From Favolaschia claudopus (lineage: Eukaryota > Basidiomycota > Agaricomycetes > Agaricales > Mycenaceae): a DNA stretch of 64,000 bases. Where the stretch lies: assembly GCA_037176885.1 (NCBI GenBank), contig JAWWNJ010000007.1, positions 1,736,001 through 1,800,000 of the forward strand. The letters run 5' to 3'. Positions 45,174 to 61,363 of this stretch are shown piece after piece (position 1 is the stretch's first letter; every line of letters begins with the position of its first letter). The notes under the pieces were generated by a model. It saw only the letters and a list, made by a program, of their open reading frames with translations, was not told the origin of the DNA and made no database searches. Position numbers and translations under genes: made by a program.

Positions 45174-46271
45174 GCTGAGGTCGACTTCAAGCTGTTGAGC
45201 TGTTTGGATGGGCGATGGACGAGTTATATATGTATCGCGGCCGAGTAGAGGGACGGGACTGCGGGCGCGTCCATAAGAGATGGTCAGATTGACGCCCGAA
45301 GAGATAGATGGCTTTCACGATAGCTGTAGACCTCAGCAAAGCAGATTTGGCCGATTTGGTGGACGAGAAGGATTTCATCACATCGCCACCACTCAAGACC
45401 ATTCCGCAGACACACAAAACAAGACACAAATTTTTCGGTCTATTGTACGAGTTCATTCATTGACTCTGTCTGCATATAAAATCCGAAACCGACGATGGGG
45501 GGAGTAAAATACAACGGGGATGGATAAGATGGACGATGACGAGTTTAGCTTTAGCGTGGGTGTGCGACAACGACGACGACGAGATGAGATGAGTGAAGAA
45601 AAGAGAAAATGCAGCAAACGGAAAGCGACAACAAGGCGACGAGAAAATAGTAATATTGCGTATTGCGGGTTGGATATCGATATGAAAAGGTATGCCGGTG
45701 TGAATTAAGGAGAGGGGTAGGGTGGGTGGGTGCAGGTAAAGTACAGTGTGTAACGGAAGGCCTTGGAACGGAACGGGGGACGTGTAACGGAGAACCAATG
45801 ATGGGTGGAGGGAGGGGGGAATGGACGACGCCGAACGAAGGATATAGTGATTTCATAAATTGGTAGCAGTTTTCGTTTATTTCTTCGCAAGGCGCAGCAG
45901 TCCGATTGGGTAGAAATTGGCTTTTGCTTTCCAAAGAAGAAGCAACAACTGTCTTGGTGCTCTAAGGTAGCAGTAGCAAGGGGGGATGCATGCAATTTTT
46001 GAACAACGTCCACACGTTTTTTTCCACATTCAGACGGCGGCGATCCGAGAGGCGTTGGCCGACAGAGGTGTTACAACAGAGCACACGCCGAGGCGGAGCA
46101 CTATTCCCACAAAACGGGCAGACAACCTTGCGGCGGTGGGTGATGTGATGAATAGGAGCGTGTTACACGACGCGGTGACGCTACACACCTAGATCTTTTC
46201 ATCCTCCTACCCCTACCCCGCGCGCAAATCTCAGCCCTGATCCGCCTTTCCGCAACACGCGTACACCGACG
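45174..46271. other. Intergenic, no gene recognised
   Basis: Between two minus-strand genes. The plus strand is purine-rich at about 45570-45850, likely the pyrimidine-rich promoter strand of the GGPP synthase gene. No gene is supported. Confidence 0.5.
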
Positions 46272-47437
46272 CTATACGTCGACGTATATTAGCACCGGCT
46301 CTCCAACGCCTTCGATCTCTGGTATGACGCATTTGAGGTCGAAGGCTTTGGCAAGGACGATCTTGAATATCTTCTGCACGTTTATTGACGCTGACGTTGA
46401 GCAAAATATCAGCGACGCGTGCATTGCTCGTGCAAATCGTTTAGCCTGCAAGCGTGTTGGGGTCGCAATCACGTCATCATAGTCGTGTCGGCCACGCACC
46501 TGCTTTGTTATCTCTTCTTGTTCGTCTCGCGGAAAGGTGGCAAACTGATCGAATTTCGTTCCAATTAGAAAAGGGATGGCGGTCTGTGGGACCGAGTGAG
46601 AAGGGGATCGATGGAATAGTGGCGCATAGCACACCTTATTAAAGCCCCTGGCCTGCCGATACCACTCTTTGACGGAGTTGAGTGTCGACTTTCGTGAAAG
46701 GTCGAACATGAACAATATGGCGACGGCATCATTGCAGACGAGGGGCAACATATTGACAAACTCGCGTTGACCCCCGAGATCCCATATTGAAAACGTTATG
46801 GTTGTCCGTCGGACGGAGATGGTCTTTTCCATGAAGTTGACGCCTGCGTGGGACTGGATGAGTTGGAATGGTCGATGAGGAGCCGGTTGACGTACCCAGC
46901 GTTTGGATATAATCCTCGTCGAAACTGCCCTCGACGTATTTGACCATCAGACTTGTCTTCCCTATCTGCGAATCGCCAACCATGCCGACTTTGATGACAA
47001 CGCTGTATATATCAATGAGCAAAGGAATGGTTTGGAAATTAGGAGCGATGGTAAGATGCGTCGGATTGGTGCGTTGGCGCGCGGAAATTTCTCCGACCCT
47101 CAATCAACGTTCCCGGAGTAGCAACCAGGTCCCCTGAGTATTGCAAAGCGGCGAACGCGTTCTCCGGTGTCCCACCTAAGGAGGTTGATGCGTGGTCGAA
47201 CGGATGACGAACAACACGCGCCGAGTTTGCCAGCAACTCCACAAATCTCGCAGATGCAGAGGTCCTCGTCGAATTGCAACCTCGCGCCACCGAAGCCATT
47301 CCACCATGGTAAGACGAAAGAACTCACCTGTTCTTCTCATCGTTGTTGTCAAGAGACAGGCCGGTACTCTGACCGCTGGGACCTGCAGCCGGCGCCGATG
47401 TTGATGCAGTTGCAGCCGCTGCCGAGGGGGAAGCCAT
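46272..47437 (-). CDS. Tem1/Spg1-family small GTPase
   Basis: The start at 47437 gives an Ala/Ser/Pro-rich N-tail ([19 protein letters not shown]). After a 325 bp intron the GTPase core begins: [20 protein letters not shown] (P-loop), [14 protein letters not shown] (switch I), [19 protein letters not shown] (switch II with WDLGGQ), [27 protein letters not shown] (TKxD guanine specificity), and [16 protein letters not shown]. The C-terminus ends [10 protein letters not shown], with no prenylation CAAX box, as expected for this family. Tem1/Spg1 triggers the mitotic exit/septation initiation network at spindle poles. The first intron (47003-47327) is five to six times longer than others in the window. 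Confidence 0.92.
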
Positions 47438-48593
47438 GATGAGGGCGATCGAGAGCAATTGGACCGATTATACGCCAGAAGGGTATGTGGTACCGTTAGA
47501 GAGCGTGGAGGGAGAGGCGTCGTGTGTCGTCAGCGATAGACGCCTGATAGACGCAGGGAGAAGGCGGAGAGAGAAAGGAAAAGAGGGGGAACCAAGGAGG
47601 AAGAAAAGAGAGAATGAGGGTGACGGGTGCCGAGGTGTGCTACGGCGTGGATGGGCTGGCGGTGGTCACGAGCGTCGTCGATGTTGCCCGCCGCGACGAG
47701 CCAATCGTTCCTCGTCGTGAGTCCTGCGTAATAACAAACTGCCCAAGCTAATGCCATACACGAATCAATATCACCAAAGACGCCAAATCAACGTTATGTA
47801 ATCAACCTTTGTTGGACTCTTTCTTCACCATTCCACACCACGACCGTCGTCCACAGCTCTGGCGGTGGAGAGTGAAAATATACAGACTTTCGACCTATTC
47901 TAATCGTTGGATTCTCCATGGGGGGACTTGAACATAATTATCTCAATTCACCGGCACCGCAATTAGCTTTTGTGCTCTTGTGCACTTTCTTATCAACCAG
48001 ACACACCACATGTCTCGTATTTTTGACGCCAATACGTCTCACCTAACAGGATTGCTAAAAAAGATCCCGTTCTGGTCACTGTCTCGACTTATTCAATGAT
48101 CAGCGCTCGAATTCTTGGTCATGCATGTTTGGCGCACAACCTACTCTCCGCACAGAAGTTATTGACGCGTTTTCTACGCGTTCCCGATGTCCTGGAGCTT
48201 CCACTTTCTCCTTCATATACTGTTTGAACTGTACGATAACTGAAAGCGGAAATAGGTCGGTACTTTCTCGCAAAGCCCGACTACCCCCTCTCTCCTGATA
48301 CCCCAGCGCTTCCGTCAGTTGATGGCGGTTTCAATATAATGCCAGCACGAATCTACCCAATTTTTCCGTGACCACATGTGTTCAACCCCTCCTCTCCCCC
48401 TCCGACTTGTATCCGTTCAGCGTCTTCGTGTACCAATTATGTCCTCGGATAGGCGACAGGTACATCGTGATACAACTCAGTCTCAACAATACCGTTCACC
48501 TCCGGAGCTTCTTCGCATCGCACCGAGACGCTTAAAACTGCAATGTAATGAAACAACCACTGAACTCCTTCGTTGCCTGCCCCTCCCGTCGCC
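47438..48593. other. Divergent promoter region
   Basis: Lies between the start of the Tem1/Spg1 gene (-) and cellobiose dehydrogenase (+), so it should hold both promoters. No gene or convincing repeat is seen. Confidence 0.5.
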
Positions 48594-52381
<3,788 letters not shown>

Positions 52382-52784
52382 TTGCTAGTGCATGTGTATA
52401 TACTGTAATATATAGCCTTGGGGTACTTTTCTGCGTGTCGACAAAAGTGCAAATGAATTTTTGCTCAAAGTTGAACTTACGGCAGCGTGAACAGTCCCAC
52501 GGTTGAATTTTGAGGTTTTTTTAACTTACGTATGGGGCTGGCTATATTTCGACAAGTATATGCAATCGTTTTCTGTTGTCGTAGGTTTTGGTAAATATGG
52601 ACCCGGAAAAACAGGAAACGTTCACGGGAGTAGGTGGTCACAACATTTGAACTCGGCAGCGGCGGCACTCGTGGATGTGAATTCAATTCCATACAAGCAT
52701 TCCTTCATGAGCCGGAAATTAGACCGAGGTCAGAGACGAGGTTGTATGATTCGAAATAAACTGCTAGAACTTGGAGTCGTCTAA

Positions 52785-53120
52785 AGCCGAGGGACGAACA
52801 CTTGGCAATGCGACAACTTTACTCAGCTTCGAAGTTGGAACCTTGAGGCGACGCAAAGGCGACGAGTTACGACGCGCAACTTGAGCTTGAGCTCTTGAAG
52901 TTGACGCCTTGGCGCGTGGAATCTTAGAACGTGGCATAAGACCTTCAAGGAAGCGCCTTGAGCAGTCTCCCACTGAGGTCTTGAACGTAAAACTTTAGAG
53001 GCGACTTATGGCCTTGACAATGACGTCTTGAGGAAGCTTGAAGGCTTGAGGGAACTTGATGGCTGGAGCTCGAGCCTGAGGCGGATTGAGGAAAGTTGAG
53101 GGAGCCTGAAGTCTTGAGCA
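52785..53120 (-). repeat. TCAAG-rich dispersed element, copy C (truncated)
   Basis: Read on the minus strand, it matches the repeat body of copies A and B: a TCAAG-rich run, then CCTCAGTGGGAGACTGCTCAA and AGGCGTCAACTTCAAGA. The TATA block, intron-like segment and GC-rich tail are missing. Confidence 0.65.
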
Positions 53121-53158
53121 AGGGTACTGTACTATTCCGACCGCTGTCGCGTGACATC

Positions 53159-53377
53159 CGATTTTAACGAAGACAAGCTTAAGCACCCCGCCTTCGGCAG
53201 GGCCGGCTCGCTGCGCTCGCGTCCCTCCCTACGGCTGGTGCACAGCTTGTCGGGGCTCCGCCCCAAACCCCGCGTGTTTTTTTTTTTGCTGGATTCCGTG
53301 CCCATGGCGTGCACTCGCCGGCGCGCGGCGCCGGGGACCCGTGATTTTCTTGTGCTTTTCCGATTTTTAACGAAGAC
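53159..53377. mobile_element. SINE-like GC-rich insertion with target duplication
   Basis: CGATTTTAACGAAGAC (53159-53174) recurs with one extra T at 53361-53377, bracketing about 185 bp of GC-rich DNA (GGCTCGCTGCGCTCGCGTCC; GGGGCTCCGCCCC) with a T-run at about 53279-53289. A 16-17 bp flanking duplication and a homopolymer are usual for retroposed SINE-like elements; the T-run suggests insertion in minus orientation. No tRNA-type A or B box was confirmed. Confidence 0.6.
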
Positions 53378-53735
53378 TCGGAACTGGCTTTCCAAATCAG
53401 GAATGCACAAGTCCCAGTTACAACAGCTTTGAGCGCTATAGGACTTGTCAATGCAGCAGATCAACGCAGCCACAGTGCTTCTTGATTAATTTCATTGATT
53501 TTGAGTGACCTATTGTGGCCCAATTTTGAATTCTTATCACAGCACACAGTTTCCAACAAGTATATAAGGTAGCACTTGGTGTGGCCGCAGCTTTCTAACA
53601 AGTACTCCTCAGACTCGGAGTCGGACTACAAATTTAAACCAGGAAACAGTATGCGCGTCTCTCCCTATAATGCTTGCCTAGTATCACTCAGCACCGCCGA
53701 ATAGGGCGTACAATTTCGCGGGTACAGTACAGAGT

Positions 53736-54390
53736 ATGGCAAACATCATACCCCCTCAGGATTACGAATCACATTCCATCTCGTCTATCTCGGCACTAGC
53801 TAGCTTTTTCCCTAGCTCCAATCCTTATCAGCTCTCCCTTGTCTTTGTCGCATCTGCGATTTTTGTTGGGTTACTCAGCCGTTGTCTCCCCTCTTGCCTC
53901 ATGAAGTCATTGGACGAGCAAGTACAACAAGCTACTGGGCTTTACAATCAAGCCGTGGGCGGTCACTTTCTTTCATTCCCCGAAGAAACTGAGCTCTCTG
54001 AAAAGCTCCTGAAGTAGGCTAAATCATATTTGCCGTTCGATTATTGAATATTGCGAATATAGGTTAGATACTCAGGCGCGCCAGTTACGAAAGAAAACTC
54101 TAGTCTTTACTCCTCGCATATTGCCCAGCAGTTTTCAGCAAATTTATGCCCTTCTCAACGGTCATTCATTCGCAATCTGGATGTGCATTCGTCAAACAAA
54201 GGCTCTCAGAAATAAGATGCAGGTCAGTTGGATGTGTATGCTCAGCGAAATCATTTTTAAACCGTCTCGGGGTTTATAGCTTCTCATTGAATGCAAGAAA
54301 GAAGATTTCAACTCCGCCATGCCAGATGGTATACCTCCTTCTAGACAGTTGTGGCTTCGCCATCGATTCGGGGATTCTATCGGTGTTTGA
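53736..54390 (+). CDS. Unknown single-pass membrane protein
   Basis: Exons 53736-54013, 54063-54222 and 54280-54390 give 182 codons plus stop, with consistent phases. An N-terminal polar stretch (MANIIPPQDYESHS) precedes one hydrophobic segment at about residues 33-52 (LSLVFVASAIFVGLLSRCLP). Then comes a helical, charged region (LDEQVQQATGLYNQA; LDTQARQLRKKTL) that could be coiled coil, a second moderately hydrophobic part (IYALLNGHSFAIWMCI), and a polar C-terminus. I recognise no family. The three-exon model with canonical splice sites is the main support. A small organelle- or plasma-membrane protein is all that can be said. Confidence 0.55.
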
Positions 54391-54927
54391 ATTCTATCTG
54401 CAGAGTATGCTTGATAGTGTTCTCGCTATTTCTCTTCTGGGATCAATTTTTTTTCAGCTTGTACAGCGCGAACTTTCAATTTCCATAAATAGACCCATAG
54501 ACGTTGAATAATTTCCTTTTGCGACCTGATATCTGATGTGCCTGAGGCCTGATGGCCGAAGGTCGAAAATATATTTTCAAGATTCTCATGAGCACGTGTG
54601 GTTGTGACTTGTATCTTCGAGTTCTCCAGCCGCCTCGCTCGAGCTCAGATTGAACCAAATGACAAATGGATTTTTTTTCACCAGATTTTGAATTCAAGAT
54701 CGATAGATTCGGATAGGGTACAAGTCGACACGCTTTCGTCTAGCTACGACCGCACTTATATACATAACGTTAAACAAACTGCCCAGGATCAGACGAACAG
54801 CGACCAAACCTCATAACCCTAGCGCTCGAACTTCAGCTTCAGCCTCTACTCAGAGCGGTCAAAAATCGCAGGCGGCATCACAAATTATACCCCAAAATGT
54901 AGTTCCAACACAACCCCAATACAGAGG
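54391..54927. other. Intergenic between convergent genes
   Basis: 3' flanks of the membrane-protein gene and glycosyltransferase paralogue 2. No feature is seen. Confidence 0.5.
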
Positions 54928-57781
54928 TTACGACGGGTGAGGCTGATCTGTACCATGCGAAGAATCCTCCGCCAACAAGTCGACGAATGGTTTCCCCTTC
55001 GCTCGATGTAGCGCTTGCCGATAATCGGAAACAATCCGAGGAGGAAGCGGCCCATGACGCTCCGTTTCCAAGAGCCACTTGGCCTCATCGCGTCGTGCCT
55101 TTGAAATCGACTTTGGCGTCTTCTCGTGAACGGCCGCTCGGAGGCTCTTGTAGATCCCCTGACTCGGATACGTGACTATACCCAGCACCGCCGAACTCGT
55201 CTTGAACAGCGAATCCACCGCGCCCCTACCCACACCTTTCACCAGTCCGATAGCGCCTTCTTCTTTGGCCCCCTTGTACGGTTGTACGACCAAATCGGCG
55301 AGCCCCTCCGGAAACGCATGCACGAAAGTCTTGCCCGCGACACGCGCACCACTCTTCCAGTCTTTTACCTGGCCGTAGTCCTTCAGCTCTTCGCCGTATA
55401 GCTCTGGGACCCCACGCAGGCCCTCGGTGACAGCAAGAGGGATGTCGACGAGCGTGCCGCGGACAAATCCAGTGACAAGTCGACCGACACTCTTGCCCGA
55501 GGCAGCTGTCATCGCACCTGCGATAGCCATCCCACTCCGCCCTGATCCACTGCTCGAACCTTGCTGGAATTCACTGGAATGAGAACTCGAAGCATCGTCG
55601 AAAGTAGTGGGCAGGGGAGGAGGTGAAGTCGGAGTTGGCGTCGATAGGTTCACATGAGAGCGACTAAACTCTTGATAGGGCTTTACAAAAATTCCAGCAG
55701 TGGAATCGACCATGTCCGTTGCAGTGGCTACCATAGCGGATGCTGCTCCCGTGAAGGGATCCCAACGCCGATTTTCGATGTGAATTCTACTTGTGTCGTT
55801 CCTGATTTATCATTAGGATTTGCATATTCAATGCAAGGGAACGAGAACGAACACTTTCAAATTCTTGCTTTCGAAATAATGGTTCTGGATCAACACCTCG
55901 GCCACCAGCTTCGACAATCGTAGCTTAACTTTGTTTTTGCCTATCTGAACCTTCCATGTGGCGGGGCGATCGGGTAGGATATCGCACTGAAGCCGTTCAA
56001 GAGGAAGATTAGCATGAAACGATTCGACTGCTGTTTTAACCCCAGACTCCGACTTCATCTTCTCGGCAATGACTCTCGCTGCGGCTGCTGCTTCAGGTGT
56101 TAAGCAGAAGGTGATGGCTTCCGCGAGGGTCTTGACATCCAAGTTGTTGGACGGAATAGGTTTAGGTCCAGCGCCCGCAACGGCGACCATTTTACCCCAG
56201 AATGGTTGGCTGTTGACTCCAGTTAATCAAGGCTGCGGCAGAAAATATATCATAGTCGACATACTCTCCAAAAAACGGCACGATCGTCGTCGGTTTTCCG
56301 TTCAACAACCCGCACGCTGTCGTACCAGCACCACCATGATGCACCACGGCCGCGACGTGCTGGAATAGCCACTCGTGCGGACAGTCGCCGAGGTACAGCA
56401 CATTGTCCAATGGCGGCCCATCCAGCTTACTCCAGCCACGAGAGATGATTGCACGAACTCCTGCTGTTTGTACCGCTTGGAGAATGAGGGTACTCATGCG
56501 CTCCGGATCGTCAATCACGATGCTTCCAAAGCCGATGTATACAGGCGGAGGACCAGCACGAAGGAAGGCGTCCAGTTCAGGTGGGGGTGTATAATTGGGA
56601 GGTTCTCGGAAGAAGAATCCACAAACGTCTAGAAAGATATCGGTCGACGTCACAAACCGGAAGGATTTCTTTAAGCTTACCGATATGAGCTGGCCAGTCC
56701 AGCGGCTTGGGAACCAATGCCGGAGACCAACAGTACGTGAATGGTATTTTGAGGGTTTCTGCAAGAGCTGGGCCTTCCGTGAGCGGAACAGGCTGTAAAT
56801 CAAGGGAAGACCGCCATTTGTTGATGACATCTCCGAGGCTACAGTCCACTTCAGTCAGAGTATCTTCAATATTTTGCTACACTCACCCTTGCCACGTCAG
56901 GAATTCTACCACTCCATAAGATATATAATTCGCGATGCCCGGATCCGTGCTGGTATACTTGAGATTGGCTAGTGGATGCGAAAACGCTCGAGTACTCGTC
57001 CACGGCATAGTGAACATGAGATGAACAGGAATGCCCAGTGCCTGCGCACAGTGGACGTGCGCAAAACTCGGTGGATTGGCAATAATTGCCTCAGCGACAA
57101 ACGGAGTGCCAGATACCTTGTCTGGAGCGATACAACTTTGCCAGCATCCCTCAAGCATCTCCGCCACCATCGCCCGTTTGCGCTGGATATCTCCAGCCCG
57201 CAAACTTCGCATTCCCGGAATTAGGCCAGGATTCTTGACCATGTATGCCATGAGCTCGGCAGGATCGCCTCCAATCGGATAGAACTCGAGCCCCGACGAC
57301 CTCACAAAATCTTCGAATGTATCATGCGTAGCGAGGCGGACGCGATGACCATGTTTCTGCAGCTCATTTCCTAATGCAATGAATGGCTGGACATCTCCAC
57401 GACTGCCGACGACTTGTATAACGATATTGAGTTTGATATGCCATTCTCGTCGTTCCCGGTGATCGTCTGTCGCGATATAGGGCGGTGGGAGAGGAACGAT
57501 GTTCGCGAGTGCGCGTCCGAGTTTGGAGTCGAGGTCGAGAAAAATACGGCCGTCCTCTGCTCTCGAGTTAAGAATTCGAATCTAACGAGAAAAGCACATT
57601 GAAACACACCTCCTACAGCGTCAGCTGCGTTTCTGTGAAGATAATACTGGCTTGCTCTATCCGTTGGGAGTTGGAACGTCCCTCGTTCGTATGCGGGCGG
57701 GGCATCCTCCAGGGAACGTGTTCGAAGTAAAGGGCCGCTCAGTTTCAGAGAATCCTGGTCAGACTGCTGGTCCAGAATCAT
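54928..57781 (-). CDS. Sterol-glucosyltransferase-like UDP-glycosyltransferase, paralogue 2
   Basis: Exons 57781-57610, 57556-56887, 56838-56681, 56628-56265, 56209-55853 and 55801-54928 give 864 codons plus stop. Exons 2, 3 and 4 have exactly the lengths of paralogue 1 (670, 158 and 364 nt) and intron phases match, so the genes arose by duplication. The N-domain ([19 protein letters not shown]) and the signature [20 protein letters not shown] are intact; FFGDQPFWG marks the acceptor-side loop. The last exon is shorter than in paralogue 1: the acidic Lys-rich linker is missing, but the [20 protein letters not shown] helix and [20 protein letters not shown] segments remain. The fifth intron needs a GTTCGT donor. 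A lipid or sterol acceptor is inferred from the family. Confidence 0.88.
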
Positions 57782-60415
57782 GCTGGTCTACCGTTTTCGA
57801 GCAAAACTGGTAGAGAGAAGAGATAAAAGGAAACGGGTTTGTTATTACACCATTTCCAACGGTCAGTTTTGAAGGGCTGGAGGCGATACATCGCGTTTTG
57901 ACGGTTGTGGTCGTTGAGCTTGTCCAAGTTCGCTTGACTGACAAGGTGGTGCGCAGTCATCCTGCCTTTGCAGATCCGAATGTGGGACTGAATGGCAGAA
58001 GGAGGACAAGTCAAACAGTTCCGTATCCAGCTCGTGCTGCGTTTAGTCAGACTTGGTGACAAAGTTACCCAAAAGTTACCCTCGGTTCGGCTACTTACCA
58101 TAACGGGTAATGTTGGTTGAGAAATTTGTGAAGAACATGACCACATGCGCATTCTAAAATCGCGTGCCGTCTCCCAGTGAAAGAAATTGAATTCAGGTAG
58201 AGGGAAAACCGCCTCGCGTACCATTTGTTGAGACCACATTGCTTGAAGTTCAAATCGGAAAGCGAAACTATTCGTGTTGCACTACTAGCTGAATTCCACT
58301 CGATAACTTGAACTCGTTACGAACAGCGAGAGAGAAATATATTCAGCAGCAAATCTCACCAGAACAGTTGGATACAATCAAGGCTAATCACATAAAACAC
58401 GAGAGGAAAAAGGCGAAAGAGAGAGAAAAGTTTTTGACGTGCGTTTGGCTTCCGCGCGCAAATGGTGGATGAGGCCAGATGCGCGCGTACTGAGCCCAGA
58501 GCCCACAGCAAGGGAGCACGAGGATGGAGCCAAGCTCGCACCCTTCTCTGGGAAAGGAAACACTCACCTTGGTCCCGACGACTGACCTTGAATCCTTGAC
58601 GCGCAGGTCTTCGGAGACGCAACTTGCAATCTTGACACGTCGAAACTTGAACGCGAATTGAGGCTTCATGAAGCCTCGAAATTGAGGCCTTGGTGCACAG
58701 GTTTTGCGGCGCGGCTTGAGGTCTTGACGCTCCGAGTCTGGAAGCGCGGCGCGAGTACTTGGACGCGTCAAATCTTGGAGCGCAACTTGCAGCATCGAGG
58801 TTGAGGCCTTGACGCGCAAGCACGGTTCGAAGTCTTGAAGTTGAAGCTTTGACGTGCGTCTTGAGGTCTTGAGGCTGAAGAAGCGTTGACGAGCGGGTCC
58901 TGGGACTCGGCTTGACGTCGTGAAGTCGAAAACTTGAGACGGCGAGGATTAAAGCGCGACCTGAGGTCTTGAAGTTGACGCCTTGATACGTAGAGTCTTG
59001 AAGGGTGGCTTGAGGCCTTGAAGCGCCTTGAGCAGTCTCCTGCTGAGGTCTTGAGCTTGAGGTTTGAGAGGCGACTTGAGGAAACTTGAGGGAGTTTGAA
59101 GTCTTGAGGTCTTGAACAGCAACGACGAGGGCCCGACAGAATACAGACGATGTTGGTTGAAGGCAGGACGGCGACGAGGAAGCTAAACAAGCTAATCATG
59201 ATGGTCGAGTGGAAGACAGGTAACGTAGAGCCAACAGCACAAGGGAGACCAGCCTAGGCGAGATCGAAGAAAGTCAGTTTCGATGCGATGGGAGGATGAA
59301 GGTTACGCACCAAAGACGCTCAGATGATCGTGCAGTGCCCAACCAGAATACAAGCCTTTCAGTACGTGTAAAAGCCCAAGCTGAAGTGCTTGAAGCCAGG
59401 AAACGATGATTGAAGTGCAAAATGATTATGAGAGTAGAGGAGAGGGAGTGAGGGTGACCAGTGTCACATGTAGCTCACAATTTATACTCGTGCGGCAATT
59501 CCCGGGCCCGATTTCGAGAGTCGAATAGGTTGGAGGTAGGTCTAAGTTCACGGGAAAAATAAGGAAGAGTTGAGGATATATCCAGCGCGTTCCGAGTCAA
59601 AGCCGGCGGGGAGAAGTTGAGATTCGAAATACTTAAGTAAGTCCGGGTTCGATTTTTGTGGAGAAATGAGTTGGTTACCAAGTGAGCGAGAGACTTAGTT
59701 GAGCACAGTGCACAGGAACGAGATCAGAACGTCGTTTCTCGCTGAGTCTGCAGTTGGTGTTGAGTTGGTGGAAGGAGAGGTGCCGTCGGCTCACCTGACC
59801 GCGATGTGTCCGAGTCGGAGTCCCACGATGCCAATTGCCGATACATGCGGGTTTCAATTTGCGCGTTACAATCGTTACAATTGAACTTGGGCACTTGTGC
59901 CCTCTAGTTCCTAAGAAGCATTCCGCTGCAAGCTTTCACGGCCTCCGGAGAAGAAAATTGAAGCCCTAACGACAAATGAGAACAGGATTTTACCCACTAA
60001 CTGACGCGAGAGCACAAAATCATCGATACTCGAGGACGAAAGACGACTCGGAGTACTTACTCGGTATACCACCCTGCTTGTGTTCCCTTTCTTTCTCTCT
60101 TTGGCTTGTACATGCAACCTTGCAATTCTCCCATCTCCAAAACTTGCCCCGGCCAGCACTGGGTCAACTGATCCCGAAATCTTCTCTACAAGGTTTTCTT
60201 CAGCCTTCTCTATGCTTATACAGATGCTCTCCGTATTTTCTGGGGATTATCTACCGAGTGACAAAGCTCTTTCTCTTCAAACTTTATCCGGTGGGTATGT
60301 CAGTCAAGCACGCCAGCAGCAATAACAAATGGCGTGCGACCGTGGATTGCCCTTTATATATTCCGGACTCTCAAGCGCTCTCATTTGTCAAGTGCACTTT
60401 ACACCATCCAGAACC
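57782..60415. other. Long intergenic region with element copy B
   Basis: Contains the 5' flank of glycosyltransferase paralogue 2, element copy B (about 58310-59590) and about 800 bp of unassigned sequence before the oxygenase-like gene. No gene is supported. Confidence 0.55.
58310..59590 (-). repeat. TCAAG-rich dispersed element, copy B
   Basis: Minus-strand homologue of 42235-43530. It shows the same order: GGGCCCGGGAATTGCCGCAC with TATAAA (59486-59481), a pyrimidine-rich leader, a 57 bp intron-like segment (59310-59254, GTGCGTAA donor, CCTAG acceptor, the same length as in copy A), TCAAG-type repeats, an AAG|GTGAGTGTTTCC donor at 58567, and a conserved GC-rich tail (GCGCATCTGGCC). Differences are substitutions plus many indels in the repeat body. 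Confidence 0.75.
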
Positions 60416-61363
60416 ATGGGCGCCCCTGGCACACCCTCCAGCACAACCGGCGTCCTCAACTTCTCTGTGCCCCCCAAAGACGGTGTCCGCGCATACGTCA
60501 ACATCAACGATCCAAAGGACTTCAACTATTCCCGCGAAGCCCATGAAGTCAAGATCCATAATCTGCGGGGGAGCGAGTCCACTGTGACACTCGATACCGC
60601 CGGGTTTCAACTATACAACCATCCCGCGCAACACACCGCATTCACGAATGACGCCGACGTCCAGAATGAATATTATCCGGAAAGCGTTGAGCTTATAAAG
60701 AAGCTCACTGGCGCCAGCCGTGTGGTTATATTCGACCACAGTGCGTATTTCAAATAATTTGTGGGCTCGATAATTCAATTTCCTTTCGCAGCCATCCGCC
60801 GCCGCAGACCCGACCAGGTCGACGATTCCCCCGACAGACGCCAGCCCGTCCCTCAGACCCACGTCGACCAAACAAACAAAGCCGCCGTCGCCCGCGTCCA
60901 CAGACATCTCCCCGCGTCGGATGTCCCCAACCTCCTCACCAATCGCTTCCAGATCCTCAACCTCTGGCGTCCCATCTCGCATCCCGCGGTCGACTGGCCG
61001 CTGTCGCTTTGCGACTTCCGCACCGTCGACCCCAAAACCGACGTCTTCCCTGTCGCTCTGCGATACCCCGACCGCGAGGGTGAGACCGCCGGGGTGGTGT
61101 TCAATGCGAATCAGAAGTGGACGTATTTCACGGGTGTTACTCCTGAGGAGGTGATTCTGATAAAATGGTATGTACTTCCCCAGACTTCCCCCGTGTGTTG
61201 GACTTGGTTGGCTGAGGAAATGATAAATCCAAGTTTCGATTCCCTTCAGGATGGGAGCGTATCGCTGTATACCCCGCATACCGCATTCGCTGACCCTGCG
61301 ACGCCGGAAGGTGCTCCACTGCGTGAGTCTATAGAGCTGCGTGCCCTGGTTTTCTACGATTAG
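60416..61363 (+). CDS. CmcJ/AsaB-type oxygenase-like protein
   Basis: Exons 60416-60740, 60792-61167 and 61234-61363 total 276 codons plus stop. The sequence follows the fungal AsaB/CmcJ (GA4 desaturase-related) family: VLNFSVPPKDGVRAYVNIND, TAGFQLYNHP, VVIFDHTIRRR, VARVHRHLPASDVPNLL, RFQILNLWRPISHPAVDWPL, LCDFRTVD, QKWTYFTGVTPEEVILIKCF, LYTPHTAFADP and PLRESIELRALVF. Members are annotated as hydroxylase/desaturase by similarity to CmcJ, and some occur in secondary-metabolite clusters; the reaction is mostly untested. There are no pathway genes beside it here. The last acceptor is CCAAG|T, chosen because it restores the conserved KCFDS. Confidence 0.85.

Larger units (their letters stand above)
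52382..53735. other. Intergenic with element copy C and a SINE-like insertion
   Basis: Holds a truncated TCAAG-rich element (about 52785-53120, minus orientation) and a GC-rich insertion with flanking duplication (53159-53377). No gene is supported. Confidence 0.6.
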
